Assembly (NCBI GenBank): GCA_032164295.1
Contig: JAJHTX010000005.1
Location: 1,488,001-1,552,000 of the forward strand
DNA length: 64,000 nucleotides
Direction of reading: 5' to 3'
Source: Inonotus obliquus
Taxonomy: Eukaryota > Basidiomycota > Agaricomycetes > Hymenochaetales > Hymenochaetaceae
Every line of letters begins with the position of its first letter. The stretch's first letter is position 1. The translations under genes were made by a program, and so were the position numbers. Shown in pieces: positions 24,319-37,090 of this stretch. The notes under the pieces were generated by a model. It made no database searches and was not told where the DNA came from. It saw only the letters and a list, made by a program, of their open reading frames with translations.

Positions 24319-26287
24319 CTATTGTGTCTGACACTCGGGGTGATTCAAGTCGTCATCGCTATCATCATCGGTCCACGCGTCCTCATCATCATCTGCGCCA
24401 AACTGGAAAGCAGAAAATGCAGACTGATTCAGGAAGTTAGCGCCCGCGGTGAAAGAGCGCGTACGCACGTCGGCGGAGTCAGCCTCCTCATATCCAGGTG
24501 CATCAACCACGTCTGGTCGTGGCTCCAAATCCGGTCTTCTCGGAGGTAATAACTTTTCCAATGCCTGTCGATCCAGTGCATCCACGTACGAAAGAAGGAT
24601 AATTAATTTATAAACAAATGATTCAATATATCAGATGCTCTTCGCAAAGGGCCAGGTAAGAATAGGGAACGTACCTTGCGATCGACGTTCGCCGCCCAGT
24701 TCGTATCAGGAAACTCGATGTCGAATATAACGTACAGGTCCCCTTTCAAGTCCGGGTTCTTGTAGTGCGGCATGCCCTCTCCCCGAAGAACGATAGTATC
24801 TTTGGGTCGAATGACTTTGTTTGGTGGGCTTGTTACTTCAATCCCACGTCCATCTAGATGCTTCAAGAGGATGCGAGAGAAGCCGAGCAAGGCTTCAGAA
24901 AGCGTAATATTAACCTTCGCCAACAGGTCGTTTCCTGAGCGTTCAAACGAGGGGTGTGGCTGTAATTTTAGCACGAAGATCACATCTCCGGCGGGAGCAT
25001 CTGGCTGTTCGGGGAGAGATATCATTAGGAGGCATTTCCCAGAGCTGTCCAAGGTACTTTACCAATTGGTCGCCCTCCCCGTTGAGGACTATACGATGCT
25101 GGTCCGTCATGCCCTTCTCAATGAAGATCTCCTGACGCTTCTTTTCCTTTACAGTCTTTTTCCCCTTGCACTTTTTACAGCTGTCGAGTGGGCTTTAGAG
25201 CGATTGTTCAGTAGAACAAGCAATTTACTGACCGATCCTTTTCCCGAAGCTTTTCACCAGCACCCCGACACTCGGTGCAGATGACTTGTTGTTGACTATG
25301 TAGAGAATGGTTTATCTGTGCAAACATCCTTAGAGCAGCAAAGAGTAAGTCCTGAAATCATGCTTACCTGGCTTCTCTCCATAGTCCACCCTTTTCCAGC
25401 ACACTTGTTGCAAGCCTTGGGTTTCGCGCTCCCCTTTGCACCGGATCTACAACAAGTGAAGGGCGGTGATGATGAGCGCGCGCCCTAAGGGACCGAGAAA
25501 ATGACCCTACCCGCGACAAACGCCACAGACGATCTCCTTCTCAAGACTCATCTTCACGTTTTTCCCATTGTAGAGGTCCTCGAGTGTCACCTCGTATGGG
25601 ATTACGGAATCCTCTCCCCTCCTAGGGCGCGACATACGCGGCCCAGAGAAAAATGAAAACCCGCCACCACCAAACAGCTCCGCAAATATATCAGCAGGAT
25701 CTACACCACCAGAAGAACCGTCGAACCCTTTTGTAAGTCCTTCGAGCCCGTATTCATCATACACTTCTCTAGTTTGAGAATCAGAAAGAATCTCGTATCT
25801 AACACAGGATCAGCTAATGCCACCAGATGGAAGAGATTCTACGGACGCAGTCCCAATCTCCTGGAACCGCTTGCTAGCGTCAGGATCGTTGATATTCTGA
25901 CCAGAATATTAGCGAAGAGAAGACAAAGGAGTTAATAGCAAATAATACTTTATCCTAGGTTAAGCGAGTAAGTTATCAACATGCATATGGTGAATTTGTA
26001 CGCACAGGGTGATGCTCTCTGGCCTGTTAAAAACGATGAGAAAAACGGTCTTAGACGAGCGAGCTAAACTTGACCTTCTTACGGTACGCCTTCTTGATTT
26101 CGTCTGTGTAGAGGGGTGGTGAGCTCTTTCTTCTCTCCCGGTGCTCAAAATAATATTCACCTTCGCTTGCAGTGTGTGCCACACCAAGCAAGTCATAGAG
26201 TTCCGTTTCAATTGGCACTATTTCAAGTGAGGTACGCGTGCGGCGTCAAGGTTAGCAGTGATAATTGTGGAACGCAAGCTACTAACT
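24319..26287 (-). CDS. YDJ1: Type I DnaJ co-chaperone, Ydj1/Mas5 (DNAJA)
   Basis: Minus-strand Hsp40 with J domain (ELYDLLGVAHTASEDEIKKA and HPDKN), a glycine/phenylalanine region (FGGGGFSFFSG), four CxxCxG zinc motifs (CGVCRG, CNKCAGKG, CTECRGAG, CKKCKGKK) and the substrate domain. It ends ECQTQ, a CaaX farnesylation box as in Ydj1. It recruits Hsp70 in the cytosol and at ER and mitochondrial surfaces (family knowledge). The gene structure is unusual: the start codon seems split by an intron (A at 26287, TG at 26217-26216). The J domain is encoded by exons of 57, 29, 18 and 6 nt (26161-26217, 26075-26103, 26006-26023, 25949-25954). The 6-nt exon encodes the DK of HPDK. Confidence 0.9.
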
Positions 26288-26844
26288 TGCTATGACCGTC
26301 GTTCCGCTCCGTTATTACTACGAATCGGTTCCCTTTCTTGGGAAATTTTAAACGAAAAACAGAAGCTCAAGAAGAAAAGGGAGAAGGGCGTAAGACAACG
26401 AGTAAAGTCGCGAAGTAAAATCTAGCACGCCTTTTGCAATTGACACGTGATGCGGATTTTCGTTGTTTGGTCAAAACTTCGCGGCTAGTTCTCAGGTTCA
26501 ATTTCACCATCATCATCATCATGGAGGCTTCGGCCATTTAAAAACTGATGCAGGTGAGTCGCTAAGCCCATCATCACCGACCGAATGATGCTCCTTTTAA
26601 AACTTATCTACATTGTCTGACTGGCTTTGACTGGGTCTGACGACGTCTACTTCATTTCTGACGGTCTTGCTCCATTTTGAACTTTTTTGATATTCTGGTG
26701 AAACTGTTTATTGACTAACCCCCTTTCCTTGTAGCTTCCCGACTGCCAGACATCAGGCATAGAAGCCCGAAGACTTGATAAATGTACTCCTCTTTACCCT
26801 GTATCTCCATAGAACTAACGATCGACAATGAATAGAGTATCGTA
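26288..26844. other. Divergent intergenic region
   Basis: Lies between the divergent DnaJ and Rcm1-like genes. A short ATC/ATG-rich microsatellite-like run (CATCATCATCATCATGG) is present near 26508-26524. No gene is seen. Confidence 0.45.
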
Positions 26845-28890
26845 ATGGATTTCTACTTCGCTGCCGCGAAAGTTCTGGATAAACTCGACGCAAAACAGGG
26901 CTCTATCAAGGGAATTATATCGACGCTACCGGAAAAAGACAGAAAGAGAACTGCAGCACTAGTCATTGAGACGCTGAAGTGTGCGGAGTCCTTTCCCTCT
27001 ACTCTATCCTTTCCTGCGTTCAACCGCATTCAGACAGGGCGGTCTTAAGCGATGTCATACAAGCCTCCGACCTCCTGAAGAATGAACGACAGAAGCTTAC
27101 CTCATTGAACCTTGCCCTACTCCTCGTACATGATCTTCTCCTTTCAAAGGGGAAAATACAGGCGAGCGATGGCCCCATCAAACAAGCCATACTAAGGTGA
27201 ATATACTGAGATGTCTTCTCTTTTAAAGAATTACCTCGTAACACCGGCTTCCCCCGTGAATAGGCACAAGACACGGCTACAGTCTGAGTTGACGAAAATT
27301 CAAGTCAAACGCGGCGCCAGGACGGTTTCAGAGCTCGCTCAGGTGGGCGACTCGCGGTCCGGTAAGTTCCTCGTCCTTTGTGGGCTGGATTACCCTTCCG
27401 ACACCAACGTAGATCGAATCCCGCGGTACATTCGCATAAACACATTGCACTGGTCAACTGAGGACGCCGTTCGTGTCTTCCTTTCTCAAGGATATGAGGA
27501 ACAAGGTGATCCGCTCCGTTCAAAGTCAGCCATCGCCCTTCCGTTTTTGTGCCCTCAAAGATTAAGCTATCTACCCACAGGAAAGCTTTCCAGCGTGACC
27601 AGCATATCTCCGACCTTCTCCTGTTCCACCCCTCTATATCTTTCAATGACAGTTCTTTACTTAATTCCGGAAGAATTATACTTCAAGATAAAGCATCATG
27701 TTTCCCTGCGGCGATCCTTTCGCCTCCTGCGCATGGTAATCCGCACGTCATAGATGCTACAGCTGCTCCCGGGAATAAAACGACTTTTCTAAGCGCTCTG
27801 ATGAACGGCCGCGGGAAGGTGCCGGTTTCTTTTCTAGTCAGTCGAGTTCGAGGGAACACGGTACTAATCAAAAGATCAGCTATACGCATTTGAACGAGAC
27901 AAGAAGCGCTTCTCGACCCTTAAGAAGATGGTGGTAAGGGCGCATTGCGGCAACGTCGAGCCGATGAACATGGATTTCATGGCGGTGGAACCCCACGACG
28001 CGAGATATGCCCGTGTTTCCCACATGTAGGTACCCTGACTCCTTCCGAGTCTGGATATTTGCCTCACAAGGTACCCAACCCTATTACACAGCCTATTGGA
28101 TCCGTCCTGCAGTGGCTCCGGAATCGTTAATCGGCTAGATCACTTGCTTGACACAGGCAGGTCGAGCCGTCTATGTCTAAACCACTCCCCACTTGATGTT
28201 TGTAATTCCAGAGGACGAGAACGATCTGGAGGTCCAGGAAGAGAGATTACACAAACTCGCAACTTTCCAGATCGCGATGATCAAACATGCTATGAAATGT
28301 ACGTACAGTTCGCTTCGCAACTGTGTCCGATGCTATACAGATCGGTTACTTCCAGTCCCCGCGGTGGAGAAGATAGTCTACTCAACATGCAGCGTTCACT
28401 CAGCTGAGAATGAAGACGTCGTTTGTCACGCGCTAGCGTCTGATGAGGCACACTCTGGGAAGTTTATCCTCGCTGATAGAGAGGATGTGTTACCGACATG
28501 GCCCAGAAGAGGCAATCAAGAGAACATGGGGGAATACAAGTCACGTACGAGATGCTTGACAGGTATATCGCTCCAAGACTAATCGCCTCATCTGCAGAAG
28601 CAGAGTCATTAATCCGATGTGTACCGGGGGATGATCATACCAATGGGTTTTTTGTATCGTGTTTCGTTCGATCGAAACCCGGTAAAGAGCCCGATGACGA
28701 CAGAGTGCAGAAAAGTAGCAAGAGACGAAGGGGGGAGGCTTTTAGCGAGATCCAATCTGCTACAAGCACGAGACGGCAGGCAGGTGAAAAGGGTATGAGG
28801 ACGGAGATAGGCATAAAGGATCGTCAACCAGAGTCAGTACTAGTGGCAGACTCGACCACCAAAAAGCGTAAAAAGCGATCGAGAAAGTAG
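26845..28890 (+). CDS. RCM1: rRNA cytosine-C5 methyltransferase, Rcm1/NSUN5
   Basis: Multi-exon gene starting MDFYFAAAKVLDKLDAKQGS, the typical NSUN5 N-terminus. The linker exons include LSDVIQASDLLKNERQKL and IPRYIRINTL. The SAM-binding core has IDATAAPGNKTTFLSALM (motif I), an acidic-loop equivalent ERDKKRFSTL, and DPSCSGSG with the first conserved cysteine. The catalytic motif is IVYSTCSVHSAENE with the second cysteine. The C-terminus is lysine/arginine-rich (KKRKKRSRK), fitting nucleolar location. Rcm1 makes m5C in 25S rRNA (family knowledge). The introns are short and mostly clear, though some borders are approximate. The reading resumes in frame at each junction I checked. Confidence 0.9.
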
Positions 28891-29859
28891 CATTATAGGA
28901 CTCATGGTATTTCCTTTTCAAACTGTTTGTTTTGTATGTTCACTTCGTTAGTTTGCCGAATGTAATTTTACACGATCCTCTCATGCTATTAGCCATGAAT
29001 ACATGACTTGAGACGTTGAGAGGTGAGAAGTTAATCGCTCCAGCCAGGCATTGGGTGAATTCGTGAAACGCCATAACTACCAACTTTGTCCTCCCCGCGG
29101 TATCCCCCTCCTTGACACGAGGGAGCGAACTTTGGAGAAATGCATGACCAGAAGATGTCTTGACTTACATGAGTTGACGGGCGTTGTCTACCACAGGGAA
29201 GCGGAAGCTGAACCGCCGCAGAGTCAATATTATAACGAGATGGATCAACAATAAACACATTCGACATGCTTAGCACAAGAAGGGAAAACAAAACTGCGAT
29301 CGTATATCAAGATGACGGGTCTATTTCTTTCACCTTCGGCCGCTGAATGGAAGTGTGGTTTTGGCACACTTCTTCCTTCGCAATAATAATCTGACAAACT
29401 TCTCATCCACTTGAGCGGATAAACTTGTTCAAAAAACGCTACTCATTGAATTCAAGGAAAGTAAGCATTAATTCTTTGTCATTACCTAACTACAATGTAT
29501 GAGCACAGAAGAGAACTAGTTTGACGATCGTCAAAAATCCAAGCACAAGCCCAACAAGTTACAGCGTCGATAAACTGGCGTCAGCGACAAAACGATCTGA
29601 CATGCACTGGACGTAAGAAATGAACCACACGCAGGGGGGGAGGGGAAACCATTAATCGGAATGTCGCTGGAGAAGGCTGCACCGTAAGCGAATGGCGGAG
29701 GAATAAGCTGGATGACAAACCCTCGCGTTTGTAAGGAGGGGAGACAAATGATGATACCTGGAAAATAAATAGGTCGACCATTTCGATCGTCGACGATGAA
29801 GCACTTAGGGTGTCGCAGGTAAACCAGAGCTGCTGTTTTCGAACGAAGTGATAATATCG
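28891..29859. other. Convergent intergenic region
   Basis: About 970 bases between the 3' ends of the Rcm1-like and BBP genes. Frames of up to 147 codons occur (minus strand 29531-29974) but overlap the BBP coding exon in another frame and show no domain. I see nothing else. Confidence 0.45.
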
Positions 29860-31692
29860 CTACTGAGGAACCGAGGTCTGGGTCTGGTTGTACTGCTGTT
29901 GATAATATTGAGCGTAAGCAGCGGAATAATCCTGGCCACCGTAACCTTGAGGGTAAGTGCCACCTTGGTACCAACCCTGCTGACCGCTATAGCCAGTACC
30001 GTAGCCAGCACCACCACCACCAGCAGCGTAGCCTTGGGTAGGGCGGTAACCGTTCTGAGAATTCTGATTAGTTGGGGTTGACGTCTGCCACATCTCCGGG
30101 CGACGCCAAGGGGGGACGTCGGATCCTGCTGTGATACTGAGTCCCGACCCTGTTCCTCCCCAGCTCTTTCCCGTCCCTGCGGTAGCGGTACTTTCTCCAA
30201 GTTCCGCCATAAGATTAGCATACTCTGAATCGAAGTTTCCTTTGTTCATTCCCATTGGCTGGGACCCAGGGGGTGCGTTTGGATCTGACTTCACCTGGCA
30301 ATCACGGGCCATGTGTCCAGCGCTACCACATACTCGACAGATGATGTTAGCGGTAAAGTTTTTCTGAGCAGGGCAATCGTATTTCCTGTGTCCAACCTCT
30401 CCGCAATTCTGACAAACTTGGTTCTCATCGTCCCGAAGGGTGCCGTTCAATGCGGCGAGCTCACGAAGCTGGTTTCGCTTATGATCATTCTGACCTTCGG
30501 GGGTGGATGCGGCCTGGAAATTGTTAGTCTGAGGGAAGAAAAGACACGAGGGAGGCTACTCACCGTCTCGATGACCCTATTAATCATCCTGACACAAGCC
30601 GCTACCTTCTCTTCAGAATCCGCCATCACAAGACAGTGCAGGTCCTCTTCCGCATCTTCTGCATACTGATCAGGTTTACCTTTGCCCTCCTTAACACTTC
30701 CCTTGCCGCGGATGCTAATCTTTGCACCACTTTCGCGTTCCATCTTCTTCAAGCTGTTACCACGAGGGCCGACAAGCAAGCCAAAAAAGTTGATCTCGGG
30801 AAATTCCTTGGTTGGAATATATACTTTATCGGTAGGGCGCTGAGAGCGCTTTTGCTGATGGTACTCCACTGGTGGACGGAAATTAGGATCAACCTTCAGT
30901 GCTCGGTCGACAAGCTTGATGCGCTCTTCCTCGAGCTTTTTGCGGTAACGAACTTCGCGCGTGTTTGTACGCCGACCGTGCGAATCATAAGTTGGTGGCG
31001 GCGAAGGAGACCTGCATGAACAGTTCGACATGATCCATATACATGAGGGATAGTAGAACAAACCTCTCTCGTTCAGGAGGTATGAAATCATTCAATCGCA
31101 ATTTGCGGTTGATCTCTTCCAGACGCAAGTGAATTGCATATGTGTCCAGCTGTGCCTGTGAGACGCCATTGGCAGAGATAGCTGTTGGAAGACCAGGTAG
31201 CTCGGTCTTTGCTTCCCCCCAGCGGCTACGTCGCTTTCGCGGTGCATTAGGGTCCGCTGTTACAAGCGTTCAGTCATACAGACAAGGCAAAGTTAGTAAT
31301 CAATCAGTCGTCAATGGCCATGGAAAATAAACAGCGCAAGGCTAGAGACAGCCCACTCTAGTAGAAGGCTTTCGCCGAGAGCGGTCTGAAGGTAGAGCAG
31401 ATGGGGTACATACCAACGGAGTTTGTGGCAGGAGACTGCTCGCGAGACCTGTCTTCTGAGTCGCCTCTATGCGACTGTGGACGCGGGTAAGCTGAAGGAG
31501 AAGGTTGCGCAAGTTGCGGAGGATCCGACGATTCGACAGGCGCCGGACCGAAACGCCTTCTATTTCCAAGAGGGACTGAAACAAAGATCGTCAACACACA
31601 TTGTACCTATACCGATAGCCCGAAGCAAAAGTGAAGTATAGAAACTAACCATCGTTGGTCCCGGTGATCGTTTTAGTGGCAGGCTTCCACAT
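29860..31692 (-). CDS. MSL5: Branch-point bridging protein (SF1/BBP, Msl5)
   Basis: Minus strand, five exons by eye, from the ATG at 31692 ([14 protein letters not shown]). An SF1 helix-hairpin region follows ([10 protein letters not shown], then [19 protein letters not shown]). The KH-QUA2 domain shows [40 protein letters not shown] and a [19 protein letters not shown] part. Two CCHC zinc knuckles follow, [14 protein letters not shown] and [14 protein letters not shown]. The tail is rich in Gly, Tyr and Gln and ends TQTSVPQ. BBP binds the intron branch site in the early spliceosome (family knowledge). The first exon is short and joined through a GTTAGT donor. Domain order and length of about 500 residues match the family. 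Confidence 0.94.
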
Positions 31693-34456
31693 TCTCAGTC
31701 AGTTCGAAGTTCGTCTTCGATACGGTGTTAATCCGAAAATAAAGAGCAGACTTTTTGCAAGAAGAGAGCAGACGACGAGCAGACGAGGGTGTACTGCGAG
31801 TGGCAGATGGCGAGGAGGGATGCCACGCCCTCACAAAGAAACTTACAAATTCAGACTCCGAACCAATTGAATCACGTGGTAATACATTGTCCTTTTGGCC
31901 TTGGTACTACCAATGGTACTACTTGTTGACTTGACTTGTTGACCATTGATCTCATGTTTCCTCAAGGCAACAAAGGACTTTGTATTACCCTTTGTTGCAG
32001 CTCAATTTGATCGACTATCGTTCCTCTAGCGCAGTGTATGTGCCTTCTTCTGAACAGCGACTGTCCGAACAAGAAAGACGGCTTTCATTCGCTATCGCAT
32101 GTCCTCATCCGTGCGGTGGAAGGACGGTGTCAGGCAACTATTTCGAGGATCACCTTGTTTGTCCGAGTAATTCCAGTCCAGTGGAAAGCACTTGACCTCA
32201 GCCGAGCTATGCGACTGAAGGACTCGTCACGAAAAAATCAGACAAGCTGGATGTATCGTCAAACTTCTGCATCCGCCGCGGTTGAACTGGAAGTAAAGTT
32301 CACATTAGAGTTCCTTGCAGTTCATTTCTATTCACTTTTATAACGTACGTGTTTCATTAATGGGTCAATGGGCTTCTAGTGGTTAGAAGCACCAGTCTGA
32401 TGACGGACCGCTACTTCAATTCGCTTGGGTAGCTGACTGCTGCGGGTTTCGTTTCGATTATTGCTTGGTGCTTCAAGCTACTCGGCGTGATCAGAAGTAG
32501 ATCGACCATATAGTGACGCTTAGCTTATGTCAGCCACTTCCTCTACCTCTATTATCCGTACGACAGCTCTAACTTCAACTTTTCCAGGTAGGCAGTGAAA
32601 CGCGATTCAGATGCCCAACGACGATCACCCCTGTCTCTATTGTACGGATCCCACGCTCGCGAGATGGTGATTAGCGTGTGAATAGAGTGTGAGCAGAGCA
32701 GTCCCCGGTCGAAGCCCGTCCTTGATCCAGATTGTTTCAAGTTAGGCATTGACTATTATGGACATCGTCCTTGTTCTCGAAATTCCTCGATCAGAAATGG
32801 CCACACCAGCGCGGGAATTGAAGGCTTGACGATACGTACGTCCACTCATGTGGTCCTGTCGCAGGTTGTATTTATGTTCAGAACTCATCAAAAAAACCCG
32901 GTTAGGAACTCACCCAGGAGAAGGCATGACCGGCTCATCCAATCATTCGCTTGAATACTTCTGTTGCCCTTAGCGCCACTTGACGGTGTTCATCTGTTCT
33001 TCGATCATACTCCCGCCATTCCGAGGATTCGAATCCTAGCCAAGTATCAAGTCTAAATCGGTTAAACCGGTGTTGCTTGTCGGGGTTGCAAAAGTTCCGC
33101 GGGTGTGCGCTGCTCCCCGTTCAAAGCGCGTTAATTAAAAATACTTCCGCGGACGCCTCAAAGGGACGGCCCGCAGTCTTTCGACGCCGGCTCGCGCCCA
33201 GCCTGCTGAAAATTTACCTCATCGCCCAGGCACTTTCGCTTCTTGCGCTGCGCATAATGAGACCATTGAGCGGCCGACGCAACAAATTATGGCATGCCGA
33301 CATTTGCTTACAACACGTCCACTTTCTGGGGTCTGACAACCACCCAGACTAGTCGTTGCCACCCGTCGGACAAAGCTGAGCTCGCTCGACAAAAGGTGCC
33401 ACGTCTCTTTCCTGTTATCGTAGTCCTTACCGTCATGTGGCCGACGAAACCCGCCAGGTGCAGAGCCTCACTTGTGCGCGCAAGCGTATCTAGGTCGCGG
33501 GTAAACGGTACGAGGGTCAACAAGATCGTTGAGCTGAAGCTACCGTGTAGAACGGAGTCCTGATACCCGACTTGTCCGCTTGATTGAGACTTCGCACTTA
33601 CGCGTGAGAGCGTTTTGAAGGTTGTTCAGTGCCCGCACCATTCGGATGGCTTCTCTGCTGCTTCCAACTCGGAGACCAATACATTTATTATGTTTTGTCG
33701 TCGCCCTTTTCAATTTGCCACTGCGAGTGCGCCTTCGTTATGCAATACAGGATTGGCCACGGTAGAGACCGTCGATAGGCTGAATTCACATGTTGGAATG
33801 AACCTGAGTGTATGATTGATTTAATGCGTAATGTTCTAGGACCGCCATAGCAGCGCGGTCGCGCGCGCATGACCGGCGAGTCGGGCATCTGTAGTAGAGC
33901 GTGTAATTTCAAGATGTGACCAGGCAGTGTCACTTGAATCGCTTCTGAGCTTTGCGCATTCTTTCTACGCTTCGGCCATGTCCATGTCAAAGCAGCCAAA
34001 TAGGCGTCAGTATGTTCGTTGCATCGCTTGGATGGATGTTGCTGAATTGTATTGTTTTTACGGGTACGTACGTGGATAATCTTCGCGTTCCCTTTGTTGT
34101 CAGATCGCACCGCTTCCTTGTTATGACTTTTTTACATTCTGTCGTCAACGCCACCGAAACAGAGGATCGAGTCGGGACCTAAGGTGATCAAGACGTCCGG
34201 ATGTGATGGCCGGCAGGGACGAAGGCTGAACACAATCTTATTCCTGTGGCTTCCTCCCTTTGACGACTTGCCGCGAAGTCTCCAGGTCGACATCAAAAGG
34301 CCGTCCATAGCTCTGGAATCTCGAGATCATCCACCTTACGGATGCTTGGCCCTCGGGAAACTCGCGATCGACGCCAATTCAGGGTCGACGGAACCGCTTA
34401 CTTACGGAATCCGTCTCTTAACCTGGCTCTCAGATCACCTCTAGCTTATGGCACTC
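31693..34456. other. Large region without recognised genes
   Basis: About 2.8 kb between the divergent BBP and bZIP genes. Only short scattered frames (under 145 codons) are found on both strands, without domains or linkable introns. It may be a long promoter for the bZIP gene, or hold a non-coding RNA or decayed sequence. Confidence 0.45.
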
Positions 34457-34464
34457 TATATAAA
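34457..34464 (+). promoter_or_regulatory. TATA box of the bZIP gene
   Basis: TATATAAA lies about 96 bases before the bZIP start codon and is followed by a strongly CT-rich leader (34480-34540), a typical fungal arrangement of core promoter and transcription start zone. Confidence 0.55.
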
Positions 34465-34559
34465 CTATCATGTTCTTCCCTCCGCCGCTCGTTCACTCTC
34501 CCACCCTAGTTCTATCGTCTCCCCGCTCACCTATCATCTTTTTACCCACCTGATTATCT

Positions 34560-35688
34560 ATGTCTTCCAAGAGAGGCAGAAAGCGTAACGATAATCTCCC
34601 GCCAAATAGAGCGAGAGATGTCCAGCGCGCTTTCCGAGCTAGAAGGGCCGCACACCTCCAAGTACGTCCTCAAATTATACGACTGTACTAGTCGCTTATG
34701 CCAGTCAATTCATCGTGGACAGGCACTCGAGGAGCGTGTTGCTGAGCTCGAGGAGGAAAACGAGAACCTCCGAGCAGCTCTAAGCCTGCCTCCTGCAAGC
34801 CGCCCGCCTCTGGGGCGTGGTCCAACTGGCAAGGATAAACCAAAGACATACGACAGAGACTCTGCCACGCGAGGCTTGTCTGTAAAGGACGAGGGTTCAG
34901 CGTCACCCATGACAACAACATCATCTCCGCCCTCGACAAGTTACAAGATCGCGTCAACTTCACAGGCACTAGCCTCGGGAAATGACCCCGGGTTATCATG
35001 GGAAGGTGCGATGACTATTCCTCAACAAGACGAATTTGTTTCCGACCAAGACACATTCCCCGATATGGCAGCGAATGCACCAGTTGCGTCGACAAGCTAC
35101 ACTCCTGACCACCTTCGCTTTGATCCGCAATCTTCGAGATCCCGCTCATCCTTTCCGAATGCCTCATTCCATACTCCGGGTCCATCGGGATATCATCACT
35201 CCGCCGACCGTGCTTCGAGCTCAGCACCTAGTTTCGCCGCCAGGGAGGGTTCGTTTTATTCGATGACGACAGTGCAGACGTCAGGCGGTAATAGGTCTTT
35301 AGCTCAGTCATCGCCCTCTCTACACCCACATTCCATGGCACACCATATGGAGGGTACCATTGTCGGTGTAGGTCACAGCCCGCTGGGTTCACATGGCTCA
35401 TACTCTCCTGCATCACCGGCCCCAGGCCCCAATAATCCAAACATGTCAATGAACCTCCGAAGGTCAATGAACGATCCTCAGCATGTCCCTTCTTACGTTG
35501 ACCCATACTCTACCGCCTCTTACCAGCAGAGAGTTCACTCTGGCATTCCCTCCCAGACACATAACGGCGTCAATCCCATATCGGCAAACTCTAGATTACC
35601 GCCCGGAAATGCTAGCGTCCCCCGTGATGGCTACACTGGGACAGAACTGTCGCCCACCGGCGAGCCATCATTTCGTCGCTCGTCCTGA
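34560..35688 (+). CDS. bZIP transcription factor, Yap-like
   Basis: Exon 1 (34560-34661) encodes 34 residues with the basic region, including NRARDVQRAFRARRAAHLQ, a Yap-type QRAFRxR core. Exon 2 starts at 34723 with ALEERVAELEEENENLRAAL, a leucine-zipper coiled coil. It continues as a Ser/Pro-rich region to a TGA at 35686-35688, giving 355 residues. Yap-like factors act in the nucleus on stress genes (family knowledge). No cysteine-rich redox domain is visible within this model. Coding-like sequence continues in another frame to 35962 (separate finding), so the true C-terminus may be spliced and longer. The start is supported by the TATA box and the intron position inside the bZIP, common for this family. 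Confidence 0.85.
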
Positions 35689-37090
35689 CCCACTTTTCTC
35701 CTGAAGAAGATGGGCGGTTGCTACCAAAATCATTGGACCTGGAGGCTTCTGACATGCTTCACCAGTTTCCGGGCAGGGGCGTGCCTGTGGAAGGAGCATA
35801 GATGGTCACCGAGATCTGACGCAGCCTGCGCTCGTGGCGGAATGCATCTCAGATATGTTAGACGCCGGGAAGGTGCGGTTAACCGAGCTTGTTGTTGACT
35901 ATGATGGTGACGGAGGAAGGTGCAATGAGGAAGTCGGATCGCCACGCTCGTCGAGCCTCTGACGCGAATAATACAAGTCCTTCCAGATTAAAGCGCATAT
36001 TTTCCGTGGCAGCGCATGATCTTATTCGCGTATCACACTTGTCCGCCTAAGCAGATCGCCGTTTCAAGCCGCTGAGTACGAACCCGACAACGCTGGAGGT
36101 GAGCTCGACAAACATTTCCCCCGGGTTTATGCCACGTTTCAGGTCCGCATCTTGTTGCCTTTCGCTCTCATCGATGATGCTTTCCCTTTCTCGCTTACGG
36201 TTATTTTATTTGAATTTCTACGGATTTACCTTTCTTTTCACCGCCGACAAGAATCCAGTAGTAGATCATTCCCTTTCGGGGGGATAACTAAGCACCCAAG
36301 ATTGATCCAATGATGGCCGAGATCACCGGTCTTTAACTTACTCCCGCACTACTCATCTACTCTGAATAATATTTCTCTCTCTGCCAAAGGTGTCATCATT
36401 ACTAACTGTAGACTATCGCATAGAACAAATCATTGATCCAAACCATACTGTCAATCTGTTTTTTTACCTTTCCCAATCGCGCGTTATTCACTGTGGCCAC
36501 GAGTATTTCGGAAGCAAACCTTATTTCCAGGACGAGTAAAAGTAGCAAGCCCGTGTGTTGACGCGGCAATATTCTCATTCGTTTGGCTAGAAGGTACTAA
36601 AGGCAGCGTCACGTCCGCCGTGAATGTGGGGCTATAGGGCACGCCTTTACTACGGATATACTATGTACGCTTGTTTGTTGATCAGTCGCCTGGCGGCAAT
36701 CTCCTGTTTCAACGCCACCCCTAAATCTCTATCGGAAGTCGAAGCACATCACGCTGCCTTTTGACGTATTAGCTTGAAGAAACGGTATCATTCAACTCAC
36801 GCCGTGCATACAGAAGTCCTTTAGTGTCTCACTACGATGTGCTTCACAATCACCTTGCTTGCGCGAGGTATGCTTTCTCACACCAGAGTCGTTAGAACAT
36901 GGTGTCCATTCCACATGCCAAACTTGACTAGACAAGAAGTTCAGTGGGTGTATATACAGTAAGCTGCTGGTATGCTTGGCTATTAGATGGGTTGTCATGT
37001 GTAGATCGGGGAAAGATGCAGGAGACAAAAGATTCAAATGAACGCAAACACCACGAAGTCGTCCCTAAATTGATTTGGAAATTTCGAAAG
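35689..37090. other. Region between bZIP and UNG genes
   Basis: The first 270 bases look coding in part (possible bZIP exons). The remainder to 37090 holds only short frames and probably UTR sequence. No other gene is recognised. Confidence 0.4.

Noticed and set aside
33025..33036. GGATTCGAATCC as a tRNA T-arm
   Set aside because: The sequence is a palindrome without the required 5-bp stem and 7-base loop, and no matching acceptor, D or anticodon arms are found on either strand.
33294..34444. Several short plus-strand frames before the bZIP gene
   Set aside because: They overlap in different frames and cannot be joined by plausible introns.
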